Assembly: GCA_023427705.1 (NCBI GenBank)
Contig: JAEZAL010000367.1
Span: 1 to 8,619, forward strand
Direction: 5' to 3'
DNA from: Bacillota bacterium
GTDB taxonomy: Bacteria > Bacillota > Clostridia > Clostridiales > Clostridiaceae
Length of the DNA stretch: 8,619 nucleotides
Every line of letters starts with the position of its first letter. Positions within the stretch are counted from its first letter, which is position 1. A program made the translations under genes and the position numbers. The notes beneath the pieces were generated by a model. That model searched no databases, was not told the DNA's origin, and saw only the letters and a program-made list of their open reading frames with translations. Of the stretch, positions 5,706 to 8,619 are shown piece after piece.

Positions 5706-6746
5706 ATGGATAATAATGATATTTGGTTTATTTTATTAAAAATATCAAATGATAAAAAGATTAAACTCTTAAAAAAATATAATAATGAAGAAAATATTAG
5801 GAAAAATTATGGCATAATAAAAGAATTTAAAAAGATAAATTTAGAAGAAATAACAGAAGAGAAAATAAAATTATTTAAGGAATATATAACTACAAATAAT
5901 ATTGGATATATAACTATAAGCTCTAAAGAATATCCAGAAAAATTAAAGCATTTAGAAGAACCACCATATGTGATTTTTTATAAAGGAAATTTAGAATTAC
6001 TAAGTGGGAATTTAATAGCTGTTATAGGTGCAAGAAAGTGCAGTAGTTATGGAGCTAAGCTTGCTAGTATAATATCAAAGGAAATTAGTGAAAATAATTT
6101 TACTGTAGTAAGTGGATTAGCAGCAGGGATAGATTCTATTGCACAGAAAAGCGCAATTAATTTTAAAGGGAAAACAATAGGTGTTTTAGGATGTGGTATA
6201 GATGTAGTATATCCTAAGAATAATAAGATATTATATGAAGAAATAATTAAAAAAGACGGGTTAATAATTTCAGAATTTTTACCTGGAACTCCACCAATTG
6301 CTTATAATTTTCCAAGAAGAAATAGAATAATTAGCGGAATTAGTGAAAAATTAGTTATAGTAGAGGCAAATGTTAAAAGTGGAAGTTTAATTACAGTAAA
6401 TTACGCATTAGATTTAGGAATGGAAATAATGGCTATACCTGGACCAGTCTTTAATGGAAATAGCGAAGGATGTAATAAATTAATTAGAGATGGAGCAAAA
6501 CCATTTACTGGAATAGAAGATTTATATGATTTTTTAAATATATTTAAAGAAAGTACAAAAAAAGAAGAAAAAAATACGTATAAATTACTGCTTTTAAAGA
6601 TAATAAACAGAGAACCGATGCACCTAGATGATATTATAAATGCTGTAAATGTTGACAGAAAGGTATTATTTGAGTTATTATTTGAAATGCAAAATAGAAA
6701 TGAAATTATTTGTCTTCCAGGCAATTATTATGCTAAATCAATATAA
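5706..6746 (+). CDS. dprA: DNA-processing protein DprA (Smf)
   Basis: A 346-residue protein. The N-terminal helical region (about 1-75) precedes the extended Rossmann fold, entered through SSKEYPEKL and PPYVIFYKG. Nucleic-acid-binding motifs are complete: VIGARKCSSYG (from V106), SGLAAGIDS (136-144), LGCGIDVVYP, PRRNRIISG (203-211) and GSLIT (226-230). A C-terminal winged-helix-like domain (about 285-346) carries LHLDDII-type spacing (MHLDDIINAVNVD). Family knowledge: DprA coats incoming single-stranded DNA and loads RecA during natural transformation; it also persists in species never seen to transform, where other roles are suspected. AAGGAG (5695-5700) is 5 bases before the ATG, and the gap to comM is 11 bases, so the two are surely co-transcribed. 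topA follows after 44 bases with no terminator of the usual kind, so it may share this message. Confidence 0.96.
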   Translation: MDNNDIWFILLKISNDKKIKLLKKYNNEENIRKNYGIIKEFKKINLEEITEEKIKLFKEYITTNNIGYITISSKEYPEKLKHLEEPPYVIFYKGNLELLSGNLIAVIGARKCSSYGAKLASIISKEISENNFTVVSGLAAGIDSIAQKSAINFKGKTIGVLGCGIDVVYPKNNKILYEEIIKKDGLIISEFLPGTPPIAYNFPRRNRIISGISEKLVIVEANVKSGSLITVNYALDLGMEIMAIPGPVFNGNSEGCNKLIRDGAKPFTGIEDLYDFLNIFKESTKKEEKNTYKLLLLKIINREPMHLDDIINAVNVDRKVLFELLFEMQNRNEIICLPGNYYAKSI

Positions 6747-6749
6747 ATT

Positions 6750-6790
6750 AAGGGGGGTGTAAACTCCAGTATAAGTGGAGTTTGTGATAT
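6750..6790 (+). promoter_or_regulatory. Structured topA translation start region with two competing Shine-Dalgarno sites
   Basis: A perfect inverted repeat AAACTCCA (6761-6768) / TGGAGTTT (6776-6783) forms an 8-pair stem with a 7-base loop. Its right arm holds GGAG (6777-6780), 10 bases before the topA ATG and therefore a good ribosome binding site, but paired when the stem forms. Upstream lies a second, purine-rich site AAGGGGGGTG (6750-6759), too far from the ATG in the linear sequence (33 bases from its G run). If the stem folds, the path from that G run to the ATG shrinks to about 10 bases. The CTCC (6764-6767) can also pair with the upstream GGGG instead of GGAG. A terminator is unlikely, since no T run follows. 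Confidence 0.55.
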
Positions 6791-8619
6791 ATGGGACAAA
6801 ATCTTGTAATAGTAGAGTCACCTGCAAAGGCTAAGACTATAGGAAAGTATCTTGGTAAAAATTATATAGTAGAAGCATCTATGGGGCACGTAAGAGATTT
6901 GCCTAAAAGTACTTTAGGCGTTGATATAGAAGATAATTTTAATCCAAAATATATAACTATAAGAGGAAAAGGTGACTTAATAGCTAAATTGAAAAAAGCT
7001 GCTAAAAAAGCAGATAAAGTTTATCTTGCAACTGACCCTGACCGTGAAGGAGAAGCTATTTCTTGGCATTTAGCTAATATACTGAAAATACCTCAAGATA
7101 AAAAATGTAGAATTGTTTTTAATGAAATAACTAAAAGTGCAGTTAAATCATCTATAAAAGAAGCGAGAGAAATTAATAATAATTTAGTTGATGCTCAACA
7201 AGCTAGAAGAATTGTAGATAGATTAGTTGGTTATGAAATTAGTCCAATTTTATGGAAAAATGTTAAGTGGGGATTAAGTGCAGGAAGAGTTCAATCAGCA
7301 GCTCTAAAGTTAATATGTGATAGAGAGACAGAAATAAAAGCTTTTGAGCCAAAAGAATATTGGACTGTAGACTGTATTGCTACTAAAGATAGAAAAAAAT
7401 TTCCTATAAAATTATCTCAATATAAAGGTAAAAAAATAGAAATAAGCTCAAAAGAAGAAAGTGAAAAAATTATAGAGGAATTAAAGAAAGATAAATTTAT
7501 AGTTACGAAAGTGAAAAAAGGAACCAAAACTAAAAATCCTTTACCACCTTTCACAACAAGTACTCTTCAACAAGAAGCATCGAAGAAATTGAATTTTATG
7601 ACTAAAAGAACCATGTCTATTGCACAAGTTTTATATGAAGGAGTAGAAGTGAAGGGGTATGGAACTGTAGGTCTTATTACTTATATGAGAACAGATTCCG
7701 TTAGAATATCTGATGAGGCTCAAGGAAAAGCTCTTGATTTTATAAATTCTAATTTTGGTAAAGAATATGCACCTGATAAACCAAGAGTATATAAGAGTAA
7801 GAAAAATATTCAAGATGCACATGAAGCAATTAGACCATCTGTAATTGAGATAACTCCAGAAGTTGCTAAGAATTCATTAACTTCAGAGCAATACAAATTA
7901 TATTCACTAATTTGGAATAGATTTATGGCAAGCCAAATGTCAGCATGTGAACTTAATACTAATAGTATAGAAATATGTAATGGAGATTATAAATTTAAGG
8001 CAAGTGGATCAACTGTAAAATTTGATGGTTTCATGAAACTTTATGAATATATGACAGAAGAGGATAACGAAGATGTTGCATTACCAATATTAAAAGAAAA
8101 TGATGAGTTAAACAAAGTCAATATAGAAGGTAAACAACATTTTACACAACCACCTGCAAGATATACAGAAGCATCATTTGTTAAATTATTAGAAGAAAAA
8201 GGGATTGGAAGACCGAGTACCTATGTACCTACTATTTCTCTTTTATTAAATAGAGATTACGTTAATAGAGAAAAGAAAAATTTAGTGCCAACTGAACTTG
8301 GTTTTATAGTTAATAATATAATGGAAGAGTATTTCCAACAAATTGTTGATGTTGATTTCACAGCAGATATGGAAAGAAATCTGGATTATATTGAAGAAGG
8401 TACTGAAGAATGGAAGAAAGTTGTTGAAGAATTTTTTGCTCCACTAAAACTAGCATTAGATAAAGCTGAAAAAGAAATATCTAAAGTCATAATAGAAGAC
8501 GAGGTAAGTGATGTTCCTTGTGATAAATGTGGTAGAATGATGGTTATTAAGCGTGGTAGGTATGGAAAATTTTTAGCTTGTCCTGGATATCCAGAATGTA
8601 AAAATGCTAAACCTATCGT
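6791..8619 (+). CDS. topA: DNA topoisomerase I (type IA), 3' end cut by window edge
   Basis: The frame stays open for 609 codons plus two bases and leaves the window; the family norm is about 690-700 residues in Gram-positive bacteria. The enzyme relaxes negative supercoils by nicking one strand through a covalent 5'-phosphotyrosine. The Toprim domain starts at LVIVESPAKAKTI (E9 catalytic) and has TDPDREGEA with acidic residues D82, D84 and E86. The active-site tyrosine is Y298 in LITYMRTDSVRIS. SAGRVQSAALKL, a HEAIRP segment and the IGRPSTY segment are also present. The first C4 zinc-ribbon begins at C577-x2-C580 and closes with C597-PGYPE-C603; further ribbons are probably beyond the edge. 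The ATG at 6791 is forced, because an in-frame TGA lies at 6785. Expression may depend on the hairpin just upstream. In clostridia codY often follows topA. Confidence 0.97.
   Translation, partial: MGQNLVIVESPAKAKTIGKYLGKNYIVEASMGHVRDLPKSTLGVDIEDNFNPKYITIRGKGDLIAKLKKAAKKADKVYLATDPDREGEAISWHLANILKIPQDKKCRIVFNEITKSAVKSSIKEAREINNNLVDAQQARRIVDRLVGYEISPILWKNVKWGLSAGRVQSAALKLICDRETEIKAFEPKEYWTVDCIATKDRKKFPIKLSQYKGKKIEISSKEESEKIIEELKKDKFIVTKVKKGTKTKNPLPPFTTSTLQQEASKKLNFMTKRTMSIAQVLYEGVEVKGYGTVGLITYMRTDSVRISDEAQGKALDFINSNFGKEYAPDKPRVYKSKKNIQDAHEAIRPSVIEITPEVAKNSLTSEQYKLYSLIWNRFMASQMSACELNTNSIEICNGDYKFKASGSTVKFDGFMKLYEYMTEEDNEDVALPILKENDELNKVNIEGKQHFTQPPARYTEASFVKLLEEKGIGRPSTYVPTISLLLNRDYVNREKKNLVPTELGFIVNNIMEEYFQQIVDVDFTADMERNLDYIEEGTEEWKKVVEEFFAPLKLALDKAEKEISKVIIEDEVSDVPCDKCGRMMVIKRGRYGKFLACPGYPECKNAKPI

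Noticed and set aside
6401..6724. Minus-strand open frame of 107 codons opposite dprA
   Set aside because: It is antisense to conserved dprA sequence, rich in Ser/Asn/Ile/Phe as shadow frames are, with no recognisable domain.
6761..6783. The pre-topA inverted repeat as a terminator of the comM-dprA transcript
   Set aside because: The stem is AT-rich and followed by TTTGTG rather than a T run, so it does not meet the usual form of an intrinsic terminator.
7631..7822. Minus-strand open frame of 63 codons inside topA
   Set aside because: It overlaps the active-site tyrosine region of topA on the other strand, and its hydrophobic look comes from antisense codons.

Overview
This window reads as chromosomal housekeeping DNA from a low-GC Firmicute, most likely a cluster I Clostridium or close relative. 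The basis is very AT-rich DNA (about 30% GC by eye), strong AGGAGG-type ribosome binding sites, Gram-positive-style promoters and intrinsic terminators, and the gene order khpA - rimM - trmD - rplS - rbgA(ylqF) - rnhB - yraN - comM - dprA - topA. As far as I remember, this order is typical of clostridial genomes. I cannot name the species from sequence alone.

Layout. Positions 1-84 are the 3' end of khpA, closed by a hairpin terminator that overlaps its stop codon. A 126-base gap follows, with a -10 element and a run of 7-base repeats, and leads into rimM and trmD. These two overlap by 11 bases and both act on ribosome or tRNA maturation. A 113-base leader then carries a promoter and a probable L19 leader RNA ahead of rplS, which ends at a strong terminator. 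A separate promoter with an extended -10 starts the rbgA-rnhB pair, whose start and stop are almost fused. yraN is the only gene on the minus strand; it converges on rnhB with 3 bases between stops and diverges from comM. comM and dprA lie 11 bases apart and form a DNA-uptake/recombination pair. topA follows after a 44-base spacer with an unusual hairpin and runs off the right edge.

How the genes fit together. The left half is a translation block: RNA chaperone, 30S and 50S assembly factors, tRNA m1G37 methylase and L19. The right half concerns nucleic-acid maintenance: RNA/DNA hybrid removal, a predicted nuclease-fold protein, a branch-migration ATPase, a RecA loader for single-stranded DNA, and topoisomerase I. 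No gene exceeds or falls short of its family in a way that suggests damage. I see no mobile element, CRISPR array, tRNA or rRNA, and no gene-free stretch above 300 bases.

I found no plausible novel multi-gene system. The signals worth a second look are regulatory RNA structures: a leader before rplS whose loop can pair with the ribosome binding site, and a hairpin before topA that places two Shine-Dalgarno-like sequences in competition for one CUCC segment. A spaced 8-base repeat and dyad before comM is a weaker candidate. All structure claims come from base pairing found by eye, not from computed folding energies.
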